Origin: Caenorhabditis elegans | Taxonomy: Eukaryota > Nematoda > Chromadorea > Rhabditida > Rhabditidae | Direction of reading: 5' to 3' | Length of the DNA: 64,000 nucleotides | NCBI RefSeq assembly: GCF_000002985.6 | Contig: NC_003281.10 | Location: 310,001 to 374,000, forward strand | Shown: positions 34,939 through 45,851 of the stretch, one piece after another | Position numbering within the stretch: position 1 is the first letter of the stretch | Layout of the letters: every line of letters begins with the position of its first letter | Made by a program: the position numbers and the translations under genes | Notes under the pieces: generated by a model | Databases searched by the model: none | The model's input: the letters and a program-made list of their open reading frames with translations, nothing else | What the model was told of the DNA's origin: nothing

Positions 34939-37900
34939 TTAGGTTCTATAAGGATTGTTCAATATTTGTTGAGACTGTCCCTGCTGCTGCTGCTGGCCTT
35001 GTTGCTGTTGTCCCTGATTTTGGATAATCATGCCAGAAGTGTAGATGTTCTGAGGAATCGATTGGGACGACTGCTGAAAATCCTAAAGTTTGATTAGTTG
35101 GATGATTCTAGAATTGGGGAGATTTGAGTAAAAATCAATTTTTTTTTTGAAATTTGGGTCTGCTAAATATTTAGCATACCAACTTTGGGTCTGCTAAATA
35201 TTTAGCAGACCAACTTTGGGTCTGCTAAATATTTAGCATACCCACTTTGGGTCTGCTAAATATTTAGCATACCCACTTTGGGTCTGCTAAATATTTAGCA
35301 TACCCACTTTGGGTCTGCTAAATATTTAGCATACCAACTTCGGGCCTGCTAAATATTTAGCATACCAACTTTGGGTCTGCTAAATAGTTAGCATACCCAA
35401 CCTCGAGTTTTATAGCAAAATTCCGCTCAAAAACTCATTTTTTCCTAGTTTTCATCGATATTCACCTGGTGTGACACCTGAATCTGCTGCTGTTGCATGT
35501 GTCCTTGATGGAGCACCTGGTGCTGTCCAATCCCATTGTTTCCCTGATTTCCAACCAACTGTTGGTGCTGTTGCTGACCATTCGAGATTATATAGGCCTG
35601 TGGCGGTGGTGTAACCGAGCGTGGCGTTCCCGACGACTGATTCGCGCGTTGTCGGAGAAGGATCTGCTGAGCGTGCTGTGTGCGCTTGACGACGTCACGT
35701 TCCAACGAGGAGAGAGCGTCCATATCGTCCTTTTTGGCGGGGGTGCCGGTGCCCATTGTGATGGTTCCAGAGGATCCGACGGCCATCTGTCCGGCGCTGA
35801 TCATGTCGTCCATCTCGTTGCGACGACGCTTTGGAGTGTAGCGTTTTTGATTGTACGACTGAAAAATTAAAAATTAAAATGTTTTTTTTTTTTTTGAAAT
35901 TTTGTTTTTCGAAAACACACATGCGCAAAGCCTACACACAACAAGCATTCTCATTCTCAATTTCAGTATCCAAAATTCAAAAAAAAGAAGAAGAAAAATA
36001 AAAGAAAAAAGGTTTCACTAACGTCTCCGAGATCGAGATCATGGTCGATTTGCGTGTCAGATTGCTCATGAGAGGGCCAAGACTCTTCTTTCGGTTCTTG
36101 TTTCGCGACCTACAACAAAATTTAGGAGTCTGAGATCTCGGAGAGTTGGGGAAGAAACCCGGGGTTTTTTTTTGGATTCGCTAGCGCAAATTTTCAAATT
36201 TTTCGTGCTCAAAAATAACTAAAAGTCATCGCAAGACCCTCTCTGTCTCTCGTTGGTGATTGATTAGTTGTAGCAAAAATATATTCACCTTTCTCTGATC
36301 AGGCGTCATTCGCTGGTAGCGAAGACGTGCCGCTTCGGCTCGTTTCGCGTTTCGGACCACAATCTGCTGAGCACGATCCAGTGCTTCTCCGTTGATACGG
36401 CCTATAGGCATGGCGAGCAGCATCTCTTCTTCCATACGACGGCGGCGGAACGCTTCTGTCCTTCGTTGATTGTAGACGCGCTTCTCGTCATCGTTCATTC
36501 GATGGTATCTGGAAATTTGGAGGTTTTTTGATCGAAAATGTGTGGAAACTCAGGTGAATTTCGCAATTGTTGGGTCTGCTAAATATTTAGCAGACCAAAG
36601 ATGGGTATGCTAAATATTTAGCAGACCCAAATAAATATTTAGCAGACCAAAGTTGGGTATGCTAAATATTTAGCAGACCCATTCTGAATATTTAGCAGAC
36701 CCAAGTTTGGTATGGTAAATATTTAGCAGACCCAAGCTATTCTGATTCCCCCGAATCTCTTCCTTACCGTTGACGAGCCGCCTCCGCTTTTTTCGCATTC
36801 TGCGTCTTGATGTGCAACCGGACAGCCTCGTCGTCCTTCTGTGGATCTCCTGTAGCCATTCCACATGCCTGAAACTCCGATTTCTGGAATGTTACGTCAC
36901 GGTAGCAGCGGAAAAATTACAAATTTTGTGTGTTAGGGAGGAGAGATTTTACCAAAAATAGATTTTCACCCAATTAAATTTTCCTCTTCTCCGCTAATTT
37001 TCCAGATTTTCTGCTAGAATTCAATGTTCTATATTCACCTTAATCGCGCTCATCGCGTTCTGCATCTGCCGCATACGTCTCCGCGTATTGTGCGCCCGGC
37101 GCTCTTCCGGCGTCATTCTAGCGTAACGTGTACGGGCGGCCTCTGCCCACTTGGCCCGCATTCTCTTCTCTCTGAGCTGTTCGGTGATGTCCGGATCCTC
37201 TTGAATGTCATTTGTCTCCCGCAAAATCGATTCGAGCTCCTCCATCTCCTTCTCACGTTGCCGTTTTCGCTTCTGCGCCAACGTTCTTTTCAGGTTTAAC
37301 TCTCGTTTCTCTTCGTTTGATAGTCGGTGATAACGCATTCGGGCGGCTTCTGCCTGTCGCGCCTTCTTTACTCGATCCTTCTCGCCTTTGTCGGGTGACG
37401 AGGAGAGTTTAACATTCATTCCTTCTACTTGTAGGTCCTGAAATGTTTCTGAGGTGTGCTCGGTGAGTTCGCTGCGTGATTTCATTCAATTCGTGTTTTC
37501 AGTGTGTTGAAACTTAAAATTCGCATTAAAACTCGAGAAATGGACAAATTCTGCTCGATTTCGCATCTTGGGTCTGCTAAATATTTAGCATACCCAACTT
37601 GGGCCTGCTAAATATTTAGCATACCCACCTTTGGTCTGCTAATTATTTAGCAGACCATAGTTGCAAAACTAAGCAAGTTCCAGTAACTTATCGACTTTTT
37701 GAGCAAATTTTTTGAAAAATCCGCTCAAATGCGAAAATCCACGCGGATTTCGAGCTGCAAAATTCAAAATTCCTTGAAAAAATCACTGAATAACACGAAA
37801 TTCTCCCCAAAAAAAAACAAAGAAAAAACAACGAATTTACCACATCTCCTACTTTCAACTGAGGTATTTGTTGATTGTATGATCCAACTGATTGTTGTAT

Positions 37901-38400
37901 TGAAGACATCTATAAAATAAATCACGATTCACAAACACAACCACAATTACGATAGAATTTACGGTAAAAAATGAGGAAAATCGAGATTTTTCGAGATTTC
38001 CGCCATTTTTTTAAGCCAAATCGCACGATTTTTACGATTTTTACCTGAACTGGCTGCTGATTATTCCACGACGTTGATGTTGAAGGTGTCGTACTGTCGA
38101 TAAAATAAGCGTCAAGCATATTAACTAAACTCTTCTCTTCTCCCATCCGCCGCTGAGGTGTTTGCTGAAATTAAATAAAATTGAACATTTTCACTCGATT
38201 TCCTGAAAATCCCCTACCGTCACTGAATTAGGTATAAAAGTTGCGGAATTAGAGGAATGAAAATTGTTCGCATTTGAATTTGAATACGTCGTCGGCTGAT
38301 AGGAGTTCTGTTGAAATTGCGATATTCCGTGTAGCTGCTGATTTTGATTACCGCCCGAGCGGGGATCCGAACTGTATGTGTATTGTATATTCTGCTGCAT
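34939..38400 (-). CDS. RYxRM-motif, Q/N-rich protein, paralogue 1 (four motifs)
   Basis: Nine minus-strand exons join in phase: 38400-38218, 38164-38045, 37909-37841, 37437-37039, 36868-36768, 36508-36289, 36109-36023, 35858-35466 and 35073-34939 (TAA). Total 1707 nt, 568 residues. A TTTTTTCAG acceptor at 38427 precedes the ATG by 26 bases. The N-terminus is Gln/Asn-rich (MQQNIQYTYSSDPRSG). Motif cores are RMRYHRLSNEEKRELN, RTRYARMTPEERRAHN, QRYHRMNDDEKRVYN and RLRYQRMTPDQRK. A linker LLLAMPIGRINGEALDRAQQ sits between motifs 3 and 4. The C-terminal third is Gln-rich (GQQQQQGQSQQILNNPYRT), prion-like in composition. A nuclear DNA- or RNA-associated role is plausible from the basic repeats and Q-rich tail, but is inference. 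It is the longest of three tandem paralogues and may be the parent copy. Alternative exon use is possible; the Q/N exons look modular. Confidence 0.85.
35155..35400 (-). repeat. 31-bp palindrome-centred satellite, intron array 4
   Basis: About eight units of GGGTCTGCTAAATATTTAGC plus ATACCCACTTT in the last intron of paralogue 1 (35074-35465), in the same orientation as the array at 24.1-24.7 kb. Confidence 0.9.
36570..36737 (+). repeat. 31-bp palindrome-centred satellite, intron array 5
   Basis: About five partly degenerate units (GGTATGCTAAATATTTAGCA plus GACCCA) occupy the intron 36509-36767 that splits motif 3 of paralogue 1. They end about 30 bases from the splice donor. Confidence 0.85.
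37568..37658 (-). repeat. 31-bp satellite, intron array 6
   Basis: Three units (GGGTCTGCTAAATATTTAGC plus ATACCCAAC) in the intron 37438-37840 of paralogue 1. Confidence 0.85.
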
Positions 38401-38427
38401 TTTTTATTATTTTTTGTGTTTCCGAGC

Positions 38428-39151
38428 CTGAAAAAATTGGAATTTTAGGTTTTTAAGCTAGTTTCCGATGAGAATTGCGATTTAATAAGGATATAATTGT
38501 GCTGGAAACAATTTTAATCACTTGAAAAATTAATTTTTTGAAGAAAAACCAAGGAAAACCAGGAAAACCAAAGAAAAATAAGAAATTAAATGGAGAAAGT
38601 GAGAAAAATAGAGAAGCAGATAAGTTTCGAATTCAAATTTGCCGGAGTGTCACTGGAGCGCACTTGCCTCCTTCTCAATTTTTCGAATTTCATAAGACTA
38701 GAATAATGAAAACACTGCTTAAAATGACTGGAACAAAAGAAGAATACATGAATTTTGATTGAAAAATTGAAAAATAAAATTGAAAACAACGTATCTCACT
38801 GCAAAAGCTTAAAAAATTCTTATTATAGTCCCAGCATGTACTAATTTCGACGGAATTGCGCCAAATTTTCACTGATCCACGTGGAATTTTCTGAATTTTA
38901 CTGAAAATGCAAAAATCTTAGTTTCTTTTCGTGTTGGAGCTGTGTGCACAGGTGCCCAGGTGCACTGCTTGAACATGGTGGCCGTGAAAGAGAAAACTCG
39001 GTCAGTCCCTCTAAATCCTGCGGAAAAGGTCCTGCTGATCCACTTTTAAGCTAGTTTCAGCAAATCCAGAGGTATTTTGGGTTCCAGAGGCAGAGTTAGC
39101 ATTCTAGAAGAGCAATGAATTTTGGTGGCCGACCTTTTATATCCGCGGTCC
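38428..39151. other. Upstream of paralogue 1
   Basis: AT-rich sequence with no gene. It contains CACTGGAGCGCACTTGCC at 38651-38668, close in form to a site upstream of paralogue 2 (33791). It may be outron or proximal 5' flank. Confidence 0.5.
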
Positions 39152-39341
39152 CCACGAAAAAGTCTCAGAGTGTCTCATTTCGGTTTGATCTGCGTAGATC
39201 TACAAAAAATGCCGGAGTTGAGGCGCAGAGTTCTCAACTGATTTTGCATGGTTAAGAACTTGCTGACGTCACATTTTTATGGGCCAAAAATTTCCGCATT
39301 TTTTTGTAGATCAAACCATAGTAGGACAGCCTGACACCACG
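39152..39341. mobile_element. CACGTGGTGTCAG-family MITE
   Basis: CACGAAAAAGTCTCAGAGTG through TTTGATCTGCGTAGATCTAC is mirrored by GTAGATCAAACCATAGTAGG and CAGCCTGACACCACG. The centre contains GCTGACGTCACA. Confidence 0.85.
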
Positions 39342-39589
39342 AGGGCCCCGTATCCAAGTACCTGAGCCTAAAGCCTAATGTAATGGTTCTAATACCGTCT
39401 TCCAATTCCTATCGCTGTGGGTTCTCTGAAAATCCCTCCGAATTTTCCCATTTCACGGCCAAGGCATCAAATCCAACCTGTACCTCTCCGTTTCAAGTCG
39501 ATTTTTAGAATTCAAATTTGTCCTCTTCGCGCCTAAACCGCCCATGCTCTTCCCATCATCACTGTTAACCACACTATTTTGTTGCCTGC

Positions 39590-40200
39590 CTGCCTTCTGT
39601 CTCTGCGCTCCCAAAATCAGCGGAAAAGAGTGTGTGATGGCGGATGGATGCGGTTGGGGATGGTAAGAAGAAGAAGAAGTGTAGGGAGATGAAGGGAACA
39701 AGACGGGGGGCAAAAAGTAGTAGTAGTAGAAGAGGAAGAAGACTAAGAGAAAACGAAACATATACACAAAAGAAGAGGACGATTTGGGGCGCATAGGACG
39801 AGAGGGAGGAGAGATTGGAGACGGGCGGGGCATTGTGTACGAGGGGAGGCCGACCGCGACGCGGAGACGCGTTGCACACTCGCATACACAATGCGCGCTG
39901 CGGAGAGTCCAAACATCACTAGACACTGTGCCGAGTGGCGGAGATCACGAGACACCCGGCACGAGAGAGCGCGCCCGTCGTGGAGTGTGTGTGCTTAGAG
40001 GCCGTGACGACAGCGTATCGATTGTGGAGAGTGCGTGGAGGAGTGCCGAATGAATGGGTAACGTGATGCGGAGAGAAAGATGGGGAGAGATGGATCGGAG
40101 GGTGCGGCAGACTCGAAAACAAGAGAGGCGAATGACGGCCGACAATAACTCTCAGGCACTCTCAGTGAGGAAAGAAGAAGGAGAAGAAGCACAGGAGATA
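39590..40200 (-). promoter_or_regulatory. GC-rich promoter-like island, minus-strand polarity
   Basis: A 600-bp stretch far richer in G+C and CpG than its surroundings (GACCGCGACGCGGAGACGCG at 39850). It is purine-skewed on the plus strand, thus pyrimidine-rich on the minus strand, the skew I associate with the sense strand of Caenorhabditis promoters. It lies 1.2-1.8 kb upstream of paralogue 1. Overlapping open frames in several phases here are a by-product of GC content. Promoter role is inferred. Confidence 0.5.
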
Positions 40201-40230
40201 GTATAAGGAGAGGAAGAGGAGCAGAACTTG

Positions 40231-40620
40231 GCTTCTACCGTATTCAGAGGCTATGATATCAGGCCTCTTGGGTCTGTTAAAATAGAGAACCCAGGCCTTA
40301 GAAAAGCTTGAAAGTTGTTGGGGCTCTCCAGTAGTCCTGGATATACCATGTGGAATCAGACTAGAATGGAGCTCAGGCTATCCTTGAGGCACTAGGAACT
40401 TCTGGAAATTCTGAACACTGAGAATTTTGCCTAGGCTTCTACCGTATTCAGATGCCATGAAATTAGACCTCTATCAGACCTCTAATTGGGCTTTGGTCTG
40501 TTAAATAGGGGCCTATCGGGGAACCCAGGCCTTAGAAAAGCTTGAAAGTTGTTGTAACTACCGGGGTATTCTTGGATATTCCAAGTGGAATCAGACTATA
40601 ATGGAGCTTAGATTATTTTT
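40231..40620 (+). repeat. ~200-bp tandem duplication
   Basis: GGCTTCTACCGTATTCAGA, GAACCCAGGCCTTAGAAAAG and TGGAATCAGACTA occur in order at 40231-40395 and again at about 40432-40620, with scattered substitutions. No coding support. Confidence 0.8.
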
Positions 40621-40798
40621 TATTTTGCGTCTCTGAAATAGATAGCTCAACCTGTAAAGAATTCGCTGAAAGTCAAAAAGTTCCCACGAAGCCACTCGAA
40701 ATTTCGCCAGGCCCCTGAAAATCGTTTTCTCGGTGAACAAGATCTAGGACTCTTGCCTATCCTCTCTGCAATTGGCTCTAACCTCTTGCCAAAGTTCG

Positions 40799-41079
40799 GC
40801 CCAAAAATATTAGCTTGGATCAAAAGATGCCTAAACTTGGGCAAACGTTAGGCAAGACTTTGTCAAAAATTTGGATTCAGGCTTTACCAAAGTTTCACCC
40901 AACTCTTGCCTAACTTTGGTCCAAGTTTGAAACAAAACAAGAAAAGTTTGGGCCAAAGATAGGCAAGAGTTCGGTGAAATTCGGGTCAAACTTTGGCCTG
41001 AATCCAATTTTGACAAAGTCTTGCCTGACTTTTGCCCAAGCTTAGGCATCTTTTGATCCAAGTTAATATTTTTGGGCTA
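40799..41079. mobile_element. ~280-bp palindrome
   Basis: The left arm begins GCCCAAAAATATTAGCTTGG and ATCAAAAGATGCC. The right arm ends GGCATCTTTTGATCCAAG and TTAATATTTTTGGGC. Interior blocks also pair (AGGCAAGACTTTGTCAAAA with TTTTGACAAAGTCTTGCCT). Foldback element, no coding capacity. Confidence 0.85.
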
Positions 41080-41409
41080 AACTTGGGCATGAAGCCAGAA
41101 CCAAATACCGAGCTGTGAAAGTCCTTTTGGAATTTTCCTAGTAAGTACTTACTAACTTTGTATAAAGTTTTTTTACTTTAAAAAAACGAAACCTCGTGTA
41201 TTTTTTCTAGCACTTAAGTTTATTAGCTTGCACTTGTGTAAATTTTGTTCCAGGTCAATTTTCGCTGTGCAGCCGTGAATAGAGAAAACTCGGCCACTGA
41301 TGAAATCAGATAGGCAAGTTTCAAAAACTAGGCCACGACGAAATTATTTCAAAGTCACAAGGTTAGGTTTCCCGGCTGAAATTATTCCAGATGCACCAAC
41401 TCCCTAGAT

Positions 41410-41598
41410 CACGTGGTGCCAGGCTGCCCCATTACGGCTTGGTCTACAAAAAATGCGGGAATTTTCCTCAGGAAAATGTGACTTAAGCACGCTCTAAACC
41501 ATGCAAAATTGAGAGTTGAGCGCTCTGCGTGTGTCTGCTCCCGCATTTTTGTAGATCTACGTAGATCAAGCCAAAATGAAACACTCTGACACCACGTG
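41410..41598. mobile_element. CACGTGGTGTCAG-family MITE
   Basis: Starts CACGTGGTGCCAGGCTGCCC and ends GACACCACGTG. The central palindrome is eroded (TGTGACTTAAGCACGC in place of TGTGACGTCAGCACGC). Confidence 0.85.
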
Positions 41599-42247
41599 TA
41601 TTTAGGTTCTACCGTAGACGATGATTTGAGCTTTTATTTTACTATTTCTGCAGGTTCTGAGCCAAGAAATCAAGAACCTACAGCTCTGGTTAACTTTGAA
41701 CCGAGACTGGTGAACTGCAACACAATGTACTCCGGCACTTCCGTAACCACCAGTGCACCTTGAATTTTCTAGTCGATTTGATGAAAATTTGCTGAATTTT
41801 AGATCTGGAAATTTTGTCAGAATTGCCATTTTGAGCCGCTGTGCTCCAGGCCTTGCTAAGACATCCTGGATCCTTCTAGGCGAGTTCTTATTCCCAAAAT
41901 TCCAATTTCTGACAGTTTCACAGCCTTATAGCTTCTCGCCCAGAATCTCAGCTTCTGCATTTTACAAGGAACCAATCAGTTGAGCTATTATCCCATTCTC
42001 CAAGATCTCCGAGTGTTTCTCCGGCTATTTTGTTGCTGCTGCTCGTGCCCTTCACACCTCTTAAAAGGGAAATTGGAGGGCTTCCCCTTAGCAACCAGAA
42101 AGCAAGAGGAAATTAAAATCCATGGAATTCTCTCTTTTTTTGTCGGTGGCAACCCCCCTCCTTCAAATATTACACACATACGTATACGCATTTAGGGAAG
42201 TGAAAGGAGAAAATTGAAGGACATTGGATGTTTTTAGTGGGGGATGG

Positions 42248-42249
<2 letters not shown>

Positions 42250-42309
<60 letters not shown>

Positions 42310-42321
42310 GAGAGAGAGAGT
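42250..42321. repeat. (GA)n microsatellite
   Basis: About 36 GA repeats with a single T interruption near 42307. Confidence 0.95.
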
Positions 42322-42414
42322 GGTTACGGTTCCTTGACAATTCTGTGACAATTTGGGAACGCTGGTTCCTGAGTCATCATCTCAGGTGATCGTGGCTGAA
42401 AACTTTAGTCGCTA

Positions 42415-43040
42415 AATGCCCTAAGCATCAGGACCAAAGCCTAACAAGAAACTAAGCCGAAGGACAGAAGCCTAAACCAATGGGAGCCGATTGAATGGCA
42501 GAAGCCTAAGAATCTAAGCCACATGCCCCAGTCTCAGGGCCAAAGTCTAAGGAACTAAGCACAAGAAAATTAGAGTAAAGCATGTTGTCAATTTACAAAC
42601 CTCCAAGTTCTGGCACTTTCAACTTTTGACTCAAAGCTCCAACCTGCTCAAGGTGCTGCTTTCACAGCCCTCCCCCAAGAGTAGATCAAAAGATAAAATC
42701 CTCAGAACTAGTATTATAAAATACATGTCCGATAGAGAAGCCTAACAATGACCTAAGCCGAAGGATAGAAGCCTAAGGGCCTACGCATCAGGTCCAAAGC
42801 CTACGGAACAAAGCCTATGGGCACCGGCCGAATGACAGGAGCCTATGGATCTAAGCCAATCACCCTAAACCTCATGCCGTCTCAGGATCTAAGCCCAAAG
42901 CAAACTCGAGGAAAACATGTTGTCAATTTACAAACCACCAAGTTCTGACACTTTCAACTTTTGACTCAAAGCTCCAAGCTGCTTCAGGTACTGCTTTCAC
43001 TGACCAGCCCTCCCTCAATAGTAGATCAAAAGATAAACTA
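42415..43040 (+). repeat. ~320-bp tandem duplication with AAGCCTAA motifs
   Basis: AACTAAGCCGAAGGACAGAA, CATGTTGTCAATTTACAAAC, CACTTTCAACTTTTGACTCA and GAGTAGATCAAAAGATAAA occur in both halves (about 42415-42700 and 42735-43040). The first part of each half is made of degenerate GCCTAA words, the complement of the nematode telomere repeat TTAGGC. Confidence 0.8.
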
Positions 43041-43472
43041 ATAGTATGTCTACATATCCGTTAGATTAGCTGTTCTTTATGGATTTTCCAAAGATTTTGC
43101 TCCAAGAAATGAATGCTGGTGAGATATTTCATCACACGTTGTTGTCACTTATTAATTATACTAATGGAGAGGTAGTTGGGAATTCCCCGGAGGCCTGTGG
43201 AAAAGTGCAACAGAGGGAGACATGTTAATAAAACATTTTGACATCTAACGTCATCTAATTTACCTGGAAATCAGCATGACGTCATGTCATTTTCCCGTTC
43301 TAATGTATCCTGAACTACTATAGCATATACATATGTCAAATTTTGCAAAATAATTTTTTTGGGGGATCTACCCGCTCAGTCAAGTTAATCCGAACTACAG
43401 AAAAAGTTCTAAAATACTAATTATAATAGTTATTATAGGAAGTTCTAAATTTTTATTCTAAAATATGAAGCT

Positions 43473-43642
43473 CACGTGGTGTCAGGATGTCTCATTGCGG
43501 TTTGATCTACAAAAAATGCGGGAATTTTTTTCCCCAGAAAAATGTGACGTCAGTACACTCTTAATCATGCAAAATCAATTTGCTTCTCTTCTCCCGCATT
43601 TCTCGAAGATCAAACCAAAATGAGGCACTTTAACACCACGTG
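43473..43642. mobile_element. CACGTGGTGTCAG-family MITE, well preserved
   Basis: CACGTGGTGTCAGGATGTCT and GTTTGATCTACAAAAAATGC on the left pair with GATCAAACCAAAATGAGGCA and AACACCACGTG on the right. The centre reads TGTGACGTCAGTACACTC. Confidence 0.9.
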
Positions 43643-44559
43643 GGAGCTCAGAATCAAACATTCTTTTTACAGAAACCCAGGCACCCAAGAACATTGTTAA
43701 TTTGAGGAAATGACGTCATCATGTTCTGGAGCCACAAAATCTATATTCCAATAATTTCAGACTTTTTCCTGATTATTTTACTTCGTCGTGGAGTAGAAAG
43801 CTTCCCGCAAGCAGCTTAATAAAAATGACGTCATGATTTTTTTCTACATAGCAAGGTACTTTCCCATATACTTTGACGCTATTTTAACGTTTCTACATGT
43901 TGCACAATTTTCAAAGGGACTTTGACTTTACAACTTTAAGCAAAGAATTTCAGACTATTTGATTTCGCAAAAAAATCTTAGTTTCCCTTTGAGGACTCTA
44001 TCTTATATGGCCTTAGAGATGCAAGCCGACAGGCTACCCAACTTTGCAAAATTTTTCCAATTCTCAGTTGTCTTGTAGAACTCCCAGTTCCCCTCCAGCC
44101 CGTTCCAAAATCGGTGGAATACCTTCCGGTCAAATAGCCCATTCAGCTTGAGTCCTAGTTGCTTTTACTAGCAACCATCAGAGCGAAAGTTATTCAGAAA
44201 AGGGTAACCGGCCTATTACAAGCCTCCTATTAGAGTTTTAGCTATTAAGTTCCAAGCCCGTCTTCCACCAGAGCACTTTTCCAGCACTGATGCTAGAATC
44301 TTAATTCAAAATAGTAGTATGTGCACTACGGAGCCCGAATTTTCTATATTCCTCTTCAGCTGGAGTCCTAGTCATTGCGACAAAGAGCCGTCCTATAGAA
44401 AACTACAAATTCTATATTGGCACCCATATCCCAGCTATCAAGTTACTGGTCCGATTCATGGCCAGTCTGAACCTGTAAAAAACTAACAATCGGCGGAGCC
44501 ACCTAGAAAGAGCCCTGTACCGTACTTCACATCACATCTGAAAGGCTCATAGAGCCCCA

Positions 44560-45220
44560 ACAAGTCCCAGCTCTGGGCTCTCCGCGCCCATGACTCCTCC
44601 GATAAATTCGCGTTCCGCGCTCTACCGCAACCAAACAATTTTTGTATCTGCGCCTACGGTACCTCTTCTTCTCCTCGACTACTTCTCTTGTCTTGTCTCC
44701 TTCCTTCTTCTCTTTGGCAATAAGAATAGTGGGATGTGAGACAGCAGACAGAATAGGACGGGTGCGACAACACGGAGGGTCTCCAGACCGGCAAAGAGTG
44801 AGCGAAAGAGCGGAGTAAGCGATGGGCGAGTGTCACACGACCAAATGTCTCGCGTCTCCTCGCCCCGCGTGCTCTCTCAGCGTTCTGCCTGTTTTGTGGC
44901 CTCGATTCTCCGTCGTTTGTTGGGCGTTGCGGGTGTCTGTTTACCCCGTCAAGCGGTGCTCTGTGTCTCTCCGCTCGGCACTATCTATGCCTCACTCTCC
45001 TACGCTTCGTCTCTCCAATTGCCCACTATTTCGCAATCGATTTTGCAGCGCGCCTGCGCTTAGACCGCCGGTCTTGTCTGACGACTCTAAGGGAGGCATC
45101 AATGAATACAAGGGAGGGAGGGTGAATTGTGGGGGACCAGGGGTAGAAAGTGCTTCTCAGTCACCTCTCTCTATCTATCTGTCTACGTTGTTCGTCGTCT
45201 GGGGTTCCAAGATAGAGAAT
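44560..45220 (+). promoter_or_regulatory. GC-rich promoter-like island, plus-strand polarity
   Basis: High G+C and CpG, pyrimidine-rich on the plus strand (CTCTTCTTCTCCTCGACTAC; GCGTCTCCTCGCCCCGCGTG), the mirror of the island at 39.6-40.2 kb. It could drive rightward transcription toward the PLC-like gene 11 kb away, or an unannotated transcript. A 175-codon open frame here (44822-45349) has no splice or homology support and I do not accept it as a gene. Confidence 0.4.
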
Positions 45221-45504
45221 ATATGGGATGGAAAGGGGGACACATTTCATACCACAGACCGTATTCAACCATTCATCCACACCACATGCAGCGTCTTGGC
45301 TCTTTTTTCCCTGATTTTCTATGGTTGTTTTGAAATTTTCGATGGTTAAAATTTTTTCACGAGATTCGGACTTACGTTCTGACCAATCTCCAAAAAAATT
45401 TATTTTCACTCGATACTGAAGTTTCCAGAGAAAATAATATTCAGGGCACTTTTTCTGACACTGAGAAATTGATCTTTATGCAGTGAATTTTTTTTCCACA
45501 TATA

Positions 45505-45776
45505 CGACTTTAAAGGGAGGCGCATTTATGCGGAATGGTCTTGCCGCGCGTTTAGTCATCATTTTCAGCACTTTCTGTTCAAAATTCGCGTAGATCACAT
45601 GTAGATCACAAAATATTTATCACGTATTTTGTATTTCCGTTGATTTTTCACAAATTAATTGTGATCTACGCGTGATCTACGCGTGATCTACGCGAGTTTT
45701 GAACAGAAACTGTTAAAAATGATGACTAACCGCGCGACAAGACCATCCCTCATGAATGCGCCTCCCTTTAAAGTCG
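45505..45776. mobile_element. ~272-bp MITE with CGACTTTAAAGGGAGGCGCA ends
   Basis: The left end CGACTTTAAAGGGAGGCGCA and GAATGGTCTTGCCGCGCG is mirrored by CGCGCGACAAGACCATCC and TGCGCCTCCCTTTAAAGTCG. Near the centre GTGATCTACGC is repeated three times in tandem. Confidence 0.9.
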
Positions 45777-45851
45777 TAGAAGTGGAAAAAAGCACTGTAT
45801 TTATGTTGAAATCAGAGTTTAATTTTTTGCGTTTGGTGAGGTAAGTCAACT

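Noticed and set aside
24105..37658. Regularly spaced palindromic repeats resembling a CRISPR array
   Set aside because: Repeats are contiguous with no unique spacers, lie in eukaryotic introns, and no cas-like genes exist here.
39453..40192. Several overlapping frames of 65-157 codons
   Set aside because: GC-rich, pyrimidine-skewed promoter-like DNA gives long chance frames; Ser/Pro/Arg-rich, mutually overlapping and without splice sites.
44822..45349. 175-codon open frame starting MGECHTTKCL
   Set aside because: Lies in a GC-rich promoter-like island with several overlapping open phases; no family resemblance and no splice context.
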